Positions 15,282 to 24,523 of a DNA stretch of 39,623 bases are shown here, in pieces. Source of the stretch: Acholeplasmataceae bacterium (lineage in GTDB: Bacteria > Bacillota_I > Bacilli_A > Acholeplasmatales > UBA5453); contig JAAYKO010000020.1 in the NCBI GenBank assembly GCA_012522345.1, positions 1-39,623 of the forward strand, given 5' to 3'. The notes beneath the pieces are model-generated. The model was not told the DNA's origin. It made no database searches and saw nothing but the letters and a program-made list of their open reading frames with translations. The translations under genes and the position numbers were made by a program. Position 1 is the stretch's first letter. The number at the start of each line of letters is the position of its first letter.

Positions 15282-16471
15282 TTTGTTATCTCCTTTATAT
15301 TATTTAAAAATGAATTTCCATTTTCGGTTTGTTTAACTTTAAAATTTTCGCTAATTGTAGCGCCAATGTCGGCAAATGTTTTTCTGTTATCTGTATGAAT
15401 AAAGCCTTTCATCGAAGGGCTATAACACATTAAGGGAACAAACTCTCTAGTGTGATCTGTTCCGTGATGTGTTGGATCATTACCATGATCGGCGGTTAGA
15501 ATTAATAAGTCGTCGTCTTGTATGTATTGTAGCAATTCATGGAGCTCAATGTCAAATGTATCAATTGCTTTACCATAACCAATTGGATCTCTTCGGTGCC
15601 CATAGAGGGCATCGAAATCGACTAGATTGACAAAACAGAGTCCTTTAAAATCTTTTGTTTTTGCGATTTCTATTGTTTTTGCCATTCCATCGCTATTAGA
15701 GATTGTTCTTAAGTAATCAGTAATCCCTTCGCCATCGAATATATCAACAATTTTCCCAACCGCAATCGTTTCATATCCTGCTTCAGACAAATAATTAAGT
15801 GTTGTTTTACCGCTCGGTTTTAAGGCGTAATCATGGCGGTTAGCTGTTCTAGTAAAATCAGCTTTATTTGTGCCAATAAATGGTCTTGCGATAACTCTAC
15901 CGACTCGCCATTCAGGTTTTAAAGTAATTTTTCTAGCAATTTCAGAAATCCGGTGTTGTTCAGCAAGTGGAATAACTCCTTCATGCATCGCTATTTGTAA
16001 AACTGAGTCAGCACTCGTGTAAACAATTAATTCACCCGTTTTGAGTTGACGCTCACCAAGTTCTTTAATTATTTCTGTGCCACTGGCACTATAATTGCCG
16101 ATAACTTTTCTGCCTGTTTTTTGTTCTAACTCTTTAATCAATTCACTGGGAAAGCCATTTTCGGTAAATGTTAAAAATGGTTCAGTAATGTAAAGTCCCA
16201 TCATTTCCCAATGACCAGTCATCGTGTCTTTGCCTTTAGATCGCTCTTGTAATTTTCCAAAAAAACCGCTTGGATTTTTAAGTGGTTTTACACCTTCAAT
16301 TTTAGTAATATTGGCATAGCCTAACTTTTGGAGGTTAGGAATAGTTAGTTGGTGGTGTTGGCTGATGTGATAAATTGTATTTGAGCCAACATCATTGTAG
16401 TCAATTGCATCAGGTGCTTCGCCACATCCCAAAGAATCTAAGACGATTAAAAATATTCTTTTGTACATCAT
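15278..16471 (-). CDS. deoB: Phosphopentomutase DeoB
   Basis: 397 residues, the usual length. It belongs to the alkaline phosphatase-like superfamily: the first metal site is in [15 protein letters not shown], the [10 protein letters not shown] motif and [14 protein letters not shown] follow, and the second metal cluster is [23 protein letters not shown]. It interconverts ribose 5-phosphate or deoxyribose 5-phosphate with the 1-phosphates in nucleoside salvage; no purine nucleoside phosphorylase gene follows here, unlike in Bacillus. AAAGGAGAG precedes the ATGATG start, either of which could be used; the start overlaps the end of xerD. The xerD-deoB order matches Bacillus subtilis. Confidence 0.96.
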   Translation of the reverse strand: MMYKRIFLIVLDSLGCGEAPDAIDYNDVGSNTIYHISQHHQLTIPNLQKLGYANITKIEGVKPLKNPSGFFGKLQERSKGKDTMTGHWEMMGLYITEPFLTFTENGFPSELIKELEQKTGRKVIGNYSASGTEIIKELGERQLKTGELIVYTSADSVLQIAMHEGVIPLAEQHRISEIARKITLKPEWRVGRVIARPFIGTNKADFTRTANRHDYALKPSGKTTLNYLSEAGYETIAVGKIVDIFDGEGITDYLRTISNSDGMAKTIEIAKTKDFKGLCFVNLVDFDALYGHRRDPIGYGKAIDTFDIELHELLQYIQDDDLLILTADHGNDPTHHGTDHTREFVPLMCYSPSMKGFIHTDNRKTFADIGATISENFKVKQTENGNSFLNNIKEITK

Positions 16472-17367
16472 TTGCTCTCCTTTGCTCTTGGATGTGCTTT
16501 TAAATAGGCCTCTTGTAAATGCTTTTTGCTAATATGGGTGTAGATTTGAGTTGTTGAGATATCTTCATGACCTAGCAATTCTTGTAAAGTTCTCAAATCA
16601 ACTCCGGCTTCAAGCAAATGAGTTGCGAAAGAATGTCTTAGAGTATGAGGACTAATATCTTTAGTAATGCCAACATCATTTCCCATTTTTTTAAGAATTT
16701 TATAAAATCCTTGACGGGATAACTTATTACCGTATTGATTCAAAAACAGATAGTTGTTTTCGACTTTAACCAAATGCGGTCTTCCTTTTGCAAGATACTC
16801 TCTAATTGCCACAACACTCATCTGACCAAGAGGGACAATTCGTTCTTTGTTTCCTTTACCTATTATTTTAACATAATTCGCTACTAAATGTATATCAAAA
16901 ACTTTTAAATTTAATAATTCAGAAACTCTTAAGCCAGAACCATAGATTAATTCTAGTAAAGCGATGTTTCTAAGTGTGAGCGGATCATCATCTTTTAGGC
17001 TGCTAATTAACTTAAAAACCTCTTCAACTGTTAAAACGTCAGGCAAACTTTTTTCTTGTTTTGGGGCCTCAATTAAACTAGCAACATCAGTTTCAACCTC
17101 ACGTTCTAAAAGTAAAAATTGATGAAATCCTTTAATGCTTGAAAGCTTCCTTGAAATTGATTTTGCAGTTAAGTTTTTTTGTTTAAGTGCTTTTAAAAAC
17201 GCCTGTACATCAGCTTTTTTAATTGTGTTAGGATATTTAATATTTCGGTATTTCGTTAAATGATTGATGTATTGTTCAAGATCTCTTAAATAAGCATTGA
17301 TGGTATTGTTTGCTAAACCTTTTTCCCGAGTTAAGTAATAACCATATTCATTTTTTAAATATTTCAT
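16468..17367 (-). CDS. xerD: Tyrosine recombinase XerD
   Basis: 299 residues, typical for XerC/XerD. The N-terminal SAM-like DNA-binding domain is about 1-105. The catalytic domain keeps every active-site residue: Arg147 (SGLRVSEL), Lys171 (GKGNKER), His241 and Arg244 ([10 protein letters not shown]), His267 ([15 protein letters not shown]) and nucleophile Tyr276. XerD acts with XerC at dif to resolve chromosome dimers. The operon position before deoB favours XerD over XerC. It overlaps hemW by an ATGA and overlaps deoB. Its predicted target site is 4.5 kb to the left. No xerC is in the window. Confidence 0.93.
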   Translation of the reverse strand: MKYLKNEYGYYLTREKGLANNTINAYLRDLEQYINHLTKYRNIKYPNTIKKADVQAFLKALKQKNLTAKSISRKLSSIKGFHQFLLLEREVETDVASLIEAPKQEKSLPDVLTVEEVFKLISSLKDDDPLTLRNIALLELIYGSGLRVSELLNLKVFDIHLVANYVKIIGKGNKERIVPLGQMSVVAIREYLAKGRPHLVKVENNYLFLNQYGNKLSRQGFYKILKKMGNDVGITKDISPHTLRHSFATHLLEAGVDLRTLQELLGHEDISTTQIYTHISKKHLQEAYLKAHPRAKESK

Positions 17368-18461
17368 ATAAATACCTCAACAATTTGATTTAAGACAAAT
17401 AAACCTTTTTGGCTAACTTTTAGCCAGTCATTTTCATATTTTAAAAAGCCTTGATCAATAAAAGAATAAAGCGTGGGAAAGTCATTTAAGGGATTTCTTT
17501 TAAATAATCTTTTAGTTTCAAGAATTGAAATCCCTGCTGTTTTTCTTAAACCGAAAATTAAAAAATCTTGATATAAGGTGTAATCATCTTGATACGTTTT
17601 AGTCACCTTCGGTTCTTCAATATATTTTGTTACATTATTGGTGTGACTATAGCGATACTTACCATCAAAACCAAAACTGCCTGCCCCAATCGCATCATAC
17701 GGCAACAATGACCAATAAAGCAAATTGTGAAGAGAGTGGTATCTTGGTGCTTTTGCAAAATTAGATACTTCATATTGCTTATAGCCAAAACTTTTTAAGT
17801 TCTTTATTATCTGTTCATATAATAAAGCCTCAAAATCAGAATCATTAGGCTTATAAAGACCTTTTTTATAGAGCTGATATAAAAGTGTTTTTTCTTCTAA
17901 AATTAAAGAATAATATGAGAGGTGTTTAACATTTAGTTTTTTTACTATTGCTAAATCCGCTTTTAAATCAGCGAGACTTTGATTTGGCAACGAAAACATT
18001 AAATCCAAACTAATGTTTGTAATCCCAATTTCAGTTAAGTTTTTAATCGCGAAAAAAACATCCTTGTTTGTGTGCTGTCTATTTAAAGGTTTTAAGAGCC
18101 GTTCTTGAAAAGTTTGAACACCGATTGAAACTCGGTTAACTCTATAAGCCTTAAAGATTAGCCCCTTTTGGTCTGTATAGCTCTCAGGATTGATTTCAAT
18201 CGTATATTCAAGTGGCTTTTGATCCTTAAAGATTGCAAGTAAATATTTAAGCTGTTCAACATTTAACATTGATGGCGTTCCGCCGCCAATATAAATTGTT
18301 TGATAACGCTCTTTAAGAGTTTCATATTCAGCTTTTAATGTCTTTAAATAATCCCATATCATTTGCTCATTTTTAGGAACTCTTTTACAAAAATCACAAT
18401 AACTACATATTTTCTCGCAAAATGGAATATGAACATATAAACCTCTAATAATAATCACCAT
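17364..18461 (-). CDS. hemW: Radical SAM protein HemW (heme chaperone / HemN-like family)
   Basis: ATG 18461 gives 365 residues and puts LYVHIPFC near the N-terminus as in the family; an upstream in-frame TTG would add 24 poorly conserved residues. The 4Fe-4S radical SAM motif is Cys15-x3-Cys19-x2-Cys22 with the HemW-specific extra Cys25 (CDFC). The GGGTPS SAM-binding motif and the INPES and VSIGVQTF strands follow, then the HemN C-terminal domain (FLIFGLRKTAGIS). HemW binds heme and delivers it to apoproteins; it is not a coproporphyrinogen oxidase. No Shine-Dalgarno site precedes the ATG, and a -10 element lies only 4 nt upstream. It heads a five-gene operon with xerD and deoB. Confidence 0.88.
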   Translation of the reverse strand: MVIIIRGLYVHIPFCEKICSYCDFCKRVPKNEQMIWDYLKTLKAEYETLKERYQTIYIGGGTPSMLNVEQLKYLLAIFKDQKPLEYTIEINPESYTDQKGLIFKAYRVNRVSIGVQTFQERLLKPLNRQHTNKDVFFAIKNLTEIGITNISLDLMFSLPNQSLADLKADLAIVKKLNVKHLSYYSLILEEKTLLYQLYKKGLYKPNDSDFEALLYEQIIKNLKSFGYKQYEVSNFAKAPRYHSLHNLLYWSLLPYDAIGAGSFGFDGKYRYSHTNNVTKYIEEPKVTKTYQDDYTLYQDFLIFGLRKTAGISILETKRLFKRNPLNDFPTLYSFIDQGFLKYENDWLKVSQKGLFVLNQIVEVFI

Positions 18462-18465
18462 AATT

Positions 18466-18474
18466 ATTATAGCA
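18466..18474 (-). promoter_or_regulatory. Extended -10 promoter of the hemW operon, likely leaderless
   Basis: On the minus strand TGCTATAAT is an extended -10 (TGn TATAAT). It ends 4 nt before the ATG, so transcription would begin at or next to the start codon. No good -35 is visible. Confidence 0.5.
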
Positions 18475-18583
18475 CGGTTTACATAATATCGCCTTAAAAT
18501 AATAATCTTTTTTAAATTAACCTTAAGCAACACAATATTTGCCCATCTATTGATTATTATTTAATTATTAGTAAACCAAAAGA

Positions 18584-18615
18584 AAAAGAGCCTTAAAATA
18601 AATCAAAGCTCTTTT
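18584..18615 (-). terminator. Terminator of the giant lipoprotein gene
   Basis: AAAAGAGC (18584-18591) pairs with GCTCTTTT (18608-18615) across a 16-nt loop, with a T-rich tail on the minus strand. It lies about 25 nt past the stop. The large loop makes it weaker than others in the window. Confidence 0.6.
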
Positions 18616-18640
18616 AATTGATAATTGAAGTTGCTTAATT

Positions 18641-21600
18641 TTATGGCTCTTTATAATAAGCAAAAACAGTCAATTCTCTACTTGTATCATAATCGAAATA
18701 AAGGCTTTGCTCTGTTGGATAACCGGTTTCATCGGTAAAATAATAACCCATAAAGGTATATCCATGAAGGGAAAATGTCGCTGATAAAAAGGTGTCTGGC
18801 CAGCCAAAGTTAAATTGAATTTCAAATTCTTCTAGGTCGTTTAAAGTCCAGGTATTGGTTGTCGTAAGTTGATATTCAAATTCCGTTGCTGGTTCTGGAA
18901 TTGTGTAATCTTCTGGTGTAGATAATTCAAAAATATTAATTTTAACACCCGATTTCTCATAGGTTGTATAATCACTACCAGGATTAACAACTAGCATACT
19001 ACCATCATTAAAGTGAGTTTTCTGATGTTCTTCAAAATCCAGTTCAAGGTTGCCTTTTAAATATTCGCGTATGTCTAGAGCCGCTCTAAGAAATGCTTCA
19101 TAGCTATAAATACCCATAAAAGTCAAACCGGTTTGTTGAACTTGATAGTACTTATAATTATATTTTAAATAATCATCTTCGGTATAGACTATTACAAAGT
19201 CACCATCAAATTTGATCACTGTATCTGAAACAACAAATGTTTCTTCTGCAATATGATAAATAGCCTCTTCTGGGAAACCAGTAAACGCAAAGGATTCTAA
19301 GCTAACAACATTATCGAGGTAATCTAAAATTTCGATCCCATTGCGGCATTGATAAACGGGGTTTAAATAGAGATAATCCCAATCACTATAATCTCTTCTA
19401 AGTTCATCTATCGTAATCAGATTAAAGTTAAACGTCCATTTCGTATCGGCAACATAATATTTGTCGATTACTGGAAACTCATCTAAATCAACTAAATAGT
19501 GATGGCGATTTAAATCTTCAAAGAAAAGCACTAACCCATAATTGAAACCAAAAATTTTAATATTGTGTTCACTCAAAGTAAAGTTAATTGTTTCGTCTCC
19601 AATAGTTAAACTCAACCAAGATTCTTCTTTTTCAATAATAATCTCGGCATCGTATTGGTTGAGCAATTTATCATAGTCAAGGTAAAGGTTTCTCCCTGAA
19701 CTAAAGATAATCTCAATCCATAATTCATTACTAAGTTCATTTTCAAGAAATTGGTCGCGGTAAGATTTTACTAAAACTTCGGTTATCTTTTCTAATTCAA
19801 TATCAAAGTCTTCTAAAACAACTGGCTCAAAATCAGCAAGCTGGACTTCATATTCCTTAGAGAAAAATCCTAAACTCCCTATTGTCATTTCGATTGTAGT
19901 TATGTCATTATCTATTCCTATTCTAAAAAAATATAAGTCTTCGATTTCAGGACCAAAATAGAAATAATTTCTGTCCATCAAATAGAACATTTCATCAGTG
20001 AGGTTTTCCAAAAAGGAAACAAGATTAAATATATTGCCTTCTAAATACTCATATAAAACTAATCCATCGTAAATATAACTTATATTATTTACAACATCAA
20101 TAATGTATTTTAATTCAGAATCTTGATGGATTTCAATAAGAGCTTCTTTATCGACATAAATTGTAATATTTTCACCTTCTAAAATAAATCTATCGTTGGC
20201 GGTTAATTCACTTAAATAATATAAAGGGGATTCAAGTTTAAAATATTTTGCAAATAGCGTAATTTCCTCTACCTCTGTGCCGACATCATAAACACTTTCA
20301 AGTGGATTTTCAAAATCTGGGTCCTGATTCTCATCGACAAAATAAAACTGTTCAAACAAATAGTTTTCAAAATTGTAAAATTGCTGGATATTAAAATAAT
20401 GGTAGCTTTGTAGTTTAACTATTATCTTGCCTGCCACATCACTTAAAATCTCATAAGTGAATGGATAATCTTCGACTTTGAAAGCAGATACTTCTTCATC
20501 TTGAGAACTGACTTCATAAATTCCCCAACCGAGATCAAATAGTAACATATCATTATAAATAGTAAATTCTAAATCATTAGAAAAAGTAATTTTATTCTTT
20601 TCTATTGTATAAGTAAGATCGGTTGTTAAAACTTCATGAAGTTGAAGTAGTCGTCGTAACATCATATCATTAACCCCAGTAGAAGCCGAGAAGTATTCAC
20701 CAAATAGATCATAAATAAATGAGTCTTGATTAAATGCTTCTTTCGGTACCGAAATATAATGGCTGCTGTTTTGATGACTTATAAAGTCATCTGTTATTTT
20801 AAAGAATGAAAAGTGACTTAATTTAAAGATAATAAATTCTTCATTGATAAAATCAAAACAGACAAACTCATTTGAACCACGCTGAAATCTCAACATCAAA
20901 TAACGATTCGATCTCATAACATTTAAAATATCTGCAAATTCAAGCATTTCATTTTCAGCTTCTAAATAAATAATTTTTTCCGTTGTTTGATAGTCTTTTA
21001 ACTTTTCAATTGTTGAAAAAATTGTTTGTTCAGAAAGACGCCAGCCAATTAAGGTTTGATAACTATTAGCTTCTTTTAATGAAGGTAGTTCTTCTAGTTC
21101 AGCTACATAGTAGAGCTCTTCAATATCTTCAAAATAAGCGAATAAACCGCGATTACTATCATAAAATAAGAAATAATCAATTATCTCTTCTCCATCCTCT
21201 GTAATTAAAGTAAAAGTATAATCGTTTGCTTCACTAGGCAAAATATAGTCAATTTGACCTAAAGCTTTCATTTCTCCTAAAGTAACCAACTTCGAAATCC
21301 CAGAAGTATAGTAGATTCGGTAAGTAATTTTTTCTTCCATCGTGTTGATATCTTGAATTTTCGCGTAGTCAGAAATATAAACCTCTTCAATCTCATCAAA
21401 GACAGCTTCATTAACTGCCGCATCCAAATAAACTAACGTATTTAGAACGACTTCATCCAATTCGCCTTTAAGGTAAAACGCTGGATAGAAATACTCATCA
21501 TCTAACAATAGAACTACACGTTCTTTCGTTAAAACAAATCCTGCATCAAGATTGAAGTAAGCACCTCGATATTCTAGCAAAGCTGATTCATCTGCTTCGC

Positions 21601-24118
21601 TAAGAATCGCCAAAAGCGGACTGAAAAGCGGGAAATCAGCAGCCAGTTGATAAAGTTGAAGGCCGCCGTTCATCTCTACTGAATAAGCAATATTAGTATC
21701 TTTTCGCCAATAGATAAAATTACCATACTCATAATAATAGACAATTACAGTATCATCTTCATAATAAGTCATATTTTCATAATCATCGTAGGATAAATAT
21801 AAAACGCCATCTTCGATTAGGAGAGCGAGCAACTCTTCATAAGTTAAATCTTCTTCCCATTCGACATAAACAGCCAAATTATCTGTCAAGAGGTCATCGC
21901 CACTTAATGGAGTTGTAAAGTCAACATCTAAATAAAAGCCAATTGGATAATAACCTTTCTGATAGGGGCTTAGATAAGAGATCATCATTTCAATTATTTC
22001 TGGATCATCGATCTCTTCTAAAAGATTTTCAACAAAGTCTTTTTGAACGATAAACTCTTCTATTTTATCTTCACCTAGATGAAAGTAATAAGTAATGCTT
22101 TCTAATTCAGAAACATCAAATTGATTTAACTCGAAAGGAGCTTTAATAGCTTTTTCACTATAGCCTAAGAAGCCACCGATAGAAAGATAATTTTCCTCAG
22201 TTTCAATTGAGACATTCAAACCAATTGACTTAAACTTATAATTTGTAAAAATCACTTCAAAGTTAATTTCTATTTCACTATTATCAAGTTCATCAAACTC
22301 AAACTCAGCAAATGCCTCACCAAATTCTTGGCTTAACTCCATTATCTTTGCGTTATCAATATTTAACGCAAGTTTTAAGAAATCATCTTTTTTAGAAAAT
22401 TCAAATAGCATTAAAAGCTCAAGATCTTCAGTGATAAATCCACTTCCCAAGCCAATTACTAGATTAAGAAACTCATTGATTGAATGAGGGCCGCCTGGAA
22501 GAAAACTAATTTCCTCTTCAAGAAAAGTCATTAAAGCAAGCGGAACTATCGTCTCCAACAATTGGGCATTGATATTTAGGACCATTACCATAGATTCTTC
22601 ACCGTCTTCAATATCTTCACCAAAAGCTTCTTCTAAGTAATAAAGATAGAGACCATCATTATAAATGCCTAGTCGCTCTTGCAGTTCTTCTTCATAGAAA
22701 CTATCATAATTGATAACGGCTTCGACAACATTTAAATCTTGATCAAAAAGAATTAAAGCTTCAGCAAACATTTTTATTTCATCGGCATTTAAATTAAGTT
22801 CAAAACCTAATGTTCCTGGTTGGAAAAATTCGCCTGAGAGTTGATTTAAAAACTCAACTACTTCACTAAATAAAGCTTCCTCCCAGCCATCATCATATTT
22901 AAACTCGACTTCAACGATAGTATCTTGAGTAATTGTAAAAGTATAACTATTGTTTACAACATTAACTAACTCAGCATTGACCTTTAAGTAGTCTAAGCGA
23001 TAATCAGTTGGTGCAGCAATTGCTAAAGTAATTGCAGTGCCTTCTAAAATTTCATCGAGATTAGTTACGTTTGCAGTAACACCACTAGGTAAAGTTAGTT
23101 TAAAGAATACGTCTGTTGGTGCAGGATCTTTGAAACTAACACTTACTGTTACATCTTTTAGTATTGTAAAGGTGTAGGTATTACCTATCACAGCCACTTG
23201 ATGACCATCAACAACTAAACTATCTAAGAGTTTGCCACTTGGAACGTTAATTGTAAGTGTTACATCACTACCTTTTAAAACCTCATCGAGATTAGCAACA
23301 TTAGCAGTAACACCACTCGGCAAGGTCAGTTTTACGAACTCATCGGTTGGTGCTGGATCTTTAAAAGCTACTTCAACATCAGTATCTTTTGAGATTACAA
23401 ATAAATAAGTGTTACCAGTAACCGTAACTGTTTGTCCGTTAACTTTTAAATAGTCTAAAAGTTTACCCGCAGGAACATTAATCGTTAGTGTTACCTCACT
23501 ATTTTCAGCAATTTGATTCAAATCACTAACATTCGCTGTCACATCTGCTGGCAGTGTGAGTTTATAATTTGCAATAGGAGGTTTAGGATCTTTAAAACTG
23601 ATAGTGACTATCGTATCACTTGTCATCGTAAATGAATGTTTATTTTCAGCAACGCTAACCTTAACACCATTTACTGTTAGTTCAGCGATTTCTTTTTCAG
23701 CTGGTACAGCGACTGTTAAAATTATTTCAGTGTTTTCTAAGACATTATTGAGGTCACTGACATTCGCTGTCACACCTCCAGGCAAAGTGAGTTTATAATA
23801 AACTGGTTCCGGTTCCGGATCTTTAAAGGTTACTGTGACAGTAGTGTTTTTAGTTATCTTTAACTTATAAGTATTATTAGTGACAACTACCTCTTCACCA
23901 TTAACAACCAATTTATCTATTATTTTTCCTTGTGGTACAGCAACCGTTAACATAACTTCGGTGCCATCTTGAATGTTGGTTAAATTATCTAAACTTGCAG
24001 AAATTTCATTGGGCAAGTTTAAAGCATAAGTTTTTTTCTCATCGTCACAACCGACCAAAAATATTACAAAAAACAAAAACGATGCAATAAATAAAATCTT
24101 TTTACCTAGTTTAGTCAT
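18641..24118 (-). CDS. Giant acidic lipoprotein with five N-terminal divergent InlB-type repeats
   Basis: 1825 residues. MTKLGKKILFIASFLFFVIFLVGC is a lipoprotein signal with Cys24. Five repeats of about 77 residues follow (about 30-101, 107-178, 184-254, 261-331, 338-408), each with 'klTLPsgVtANvsdLd.v...t.v.LtinvP.gk.ld.L.vnG..v.v..ntYtFtit.dt.V.VsFkdP'; they look like the divergent InlB B-repeat/bacterial repeat family (Flg_new_2). The remaining 1400 residues are Asp/Glu/Tyr/Phe-rich, with no domain I recognise, but contain scattered InlB-like pieces such as GYTFMGYYFTDETG near the end and GYYPIGFYLDVDF. It has a good AAGGAGAGG site, its own promoter and terminator. Surface exposure is inferred; function unknown. 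Confidence 0.87.
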   Translation of the reverse strand: MTKLGKKILFIASFLFFVIFLVGCDDEKKTYALNLPNEISASLDNLTNIQDGTEVMLTVAVPQGKIIDKLVVNGEEVVVTNNTYKLKITKNTTVTVTFKDPEPEPVYYKLTLPGGVTANVSDLNNVLENTEIILTVAVPAEKEIAELTVNGVKVSVAENKHSFTMTSDTIVTISFKDPKPPIANYKLTLPADVTANVSDLNQIAENSEVTLTINVPAGKLLDYLKVNGQTVTVTGNTYLFVISKDTDVEVAFKDPAPTDEFVKLTLPSGVTANVANLDEVLKGSDVTLTINVPSGKLLDSLVVDGHQVAVIGNTYTFTILKDVTVSVSFKDPAPTDVFFKLTLPSGVTANVTNLDEILEGTAITLAIAAPTDYRLDYLKVNAELVNVVNNSYTFTITQDTIVEVEFKYDDGWEEALFSEVVEFLNQLSGEFFQPGTLGFELNLNADEIKMFAEALILFDQDLNVVEAVINYDSFYEEELQERLGIYNDGLYLYYLEEAFGEDIEDGEESMVMVLNINAQLLETIVPLALMTFLEEEISFLPGGPHSINEFLNLVIGLGSGFITEDLELLMLFEFSKKDDFLKLALNIDNAKIMELSQEFGEAFAEFEFDELDNSEIEINFEVIFTNYKFKSIGLNVSIETEENYLSIGGFLGYSEKAIKAPFELNQFDVSELESITYYFHLGEDKIEEFIVQKDFVENLLEEIDDPEIIEMMISYLSPYQKGYYPIGFYLDVDFTTPLSGDDLLTDNLAVYVEWEEDLTYEELLALLIEDGVLYLSYDDYENMTYYEDDTVIVYYYEYGNFIYWRKDTNIAYSVEMNGGLQLYQLAADFPLFSPLLAILSEADESALLEYRGAYFNLDAGFVLTKERVVLLLDDEYFYPAFYLKGELDEVVLNTLVYLDAAVNEAVFDEIEEVYISDYAKIQDINTMEEKITYRIYYTSGISKLVTLGEMKALGQIDYILPSEANDYTFTLITEDGEEIIDYFLFYDSNRGLFAYFEDIEELYYVAELEELPSLKEANSYQTLIGWRLSEQTIFSTIEKLKDYQTTEKIIYLEAENEMLEFADILNVMRSNRYLMLRFQRGSNEFVCFDFINEEFIIFKLSHFSFFKITDDFISHQNSSHYISVPKEAFNQDSFIYDLFGEYFSASTGVNDMMLRRLLQLHEVLTTDLTYTIEKNKITFSNDLEFTIYNDMLLFDLGWGIYEVSSQDEEVSAFKVEDYPFTYEILSDVAGKIIVKLQSYHYFNIQQFYNFENYLFEQFYFVDENQDPDFENPLESVYDVGTEVEEITLFAKYFKLESPLYYLSELTANDRFILEGENITIYVDKEALIEIHQDSELKYIIDVVNNISYIYDGLVLYEYLEGNIFNLVSFLENLTDEMFYLMDRNYFYFGPEIEDLYFFRIGIDNDITTIEMTIGSLGFFSKEYEVQLADFEPVVLEDFDIELEKITEVLVKSYRDQFLENELSNELWIEIIFSSGRNLYLDYDKLLNQYDAEIIIEKEESWLSLTIGDETINFTLSEHNIKIFGFNYGLVLFFEDLNRHHYLVDLDEFPVIDKYYVADTKWTFNFNLITIDELRRDYSDWDYLYLNPVYQCRNGIEILDYLDNVVSLESFAFTGFPEEAIYHIAEETFVVSDTVIKFDGDFVIVYTEDDYLKYNYKYYQVQQTGLTFMGIYSYEAFLRAALDIREYLKGNLELDFEEHQKTHFNDGSMLVVNPGSDYTTYEKSGVKINIFELSTPEDYTIPEPATEFEYQLTTTNTWTLNDLEEFEIQFNFGWPDTFLSATFSLHGYTFMGYYFTDETGYPTEQSLYFDYDTSRELTVFAYYKEP

Positions 24119-24492
24119 TTCAACCTCTCCTTACTAACTATTTATATGCAAAAAGGACATCAACAATAAACTTCTTGATAAAAGAAGCGAATTGTTAATA
24201 TCCGAGCTAAAAATTTACAAATTAAGTGATTTCATTTTCCTATCCTTATGGGCCTTGATTTGTTTTCATTATAGCACTATTTATTAAATTAATAAAGAAG
24301 ACATTTATTAAATTCTAAAATTAAAGACAAAAAATAAGCTTTTTTAACATTACTATTGTAGACAAATTAATTAATTGTCATTACTCTTTTAAAAGCCTGT
24401 GAATTGGTTTTTTTGACAAAATTAACGCAGATCATCTTTTAAACTTCTTAAAGTTAAATCTTAATCGCGCTTTAATAAGGTCGCTTAAAAAT
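24119..24492 (-). other. Gene-free stretch with the leader and promoter of the giant lipoprotein
   Basis: No open frame of note. The right part is AT-rich filler past the lepA terminator. The left part is a leader of about 140 nt for the giant lipoprotein that contains a small hairpin CTTCTT-5 nt-AAGAAG (24171-24187). No known riboswitch pattern is recognised. Confidence 0.5.
24268..24296 (-). promoter_or_regulatory. Promoter of the giant lipoprotein gene
   Basis: Minus-strand TTTATT (24291-24296), 17-nt spacer, and a perfect TATAAT (24268-24273) with the extended TGC before it. Confidence 0.6.
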
Positions 24493-24523
24493 AAAAAAAC
24501 ACGGAGAAATTTAATCATCCGTG
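24493..24523 (-). terminator. Terminator of lepA that straddles its stop codon
   Basis: CACGGA (24518-24523 on the minus strand) pairs with TCCGTG (24500-24505) around 12 nt and is followed by seven T residues. The stop codon (24511-24513) lies in the loop, so the stem begins inside the last lepA codons. Confidence 0.8.

Noticed and set aside
18462-18533. Longer hemW start at TTG 18533
   Set aside because: The added residues (LLKVNLKKIIILRRYY...) are not part of the family and cross the extended -10 element; kept only as an alternative.
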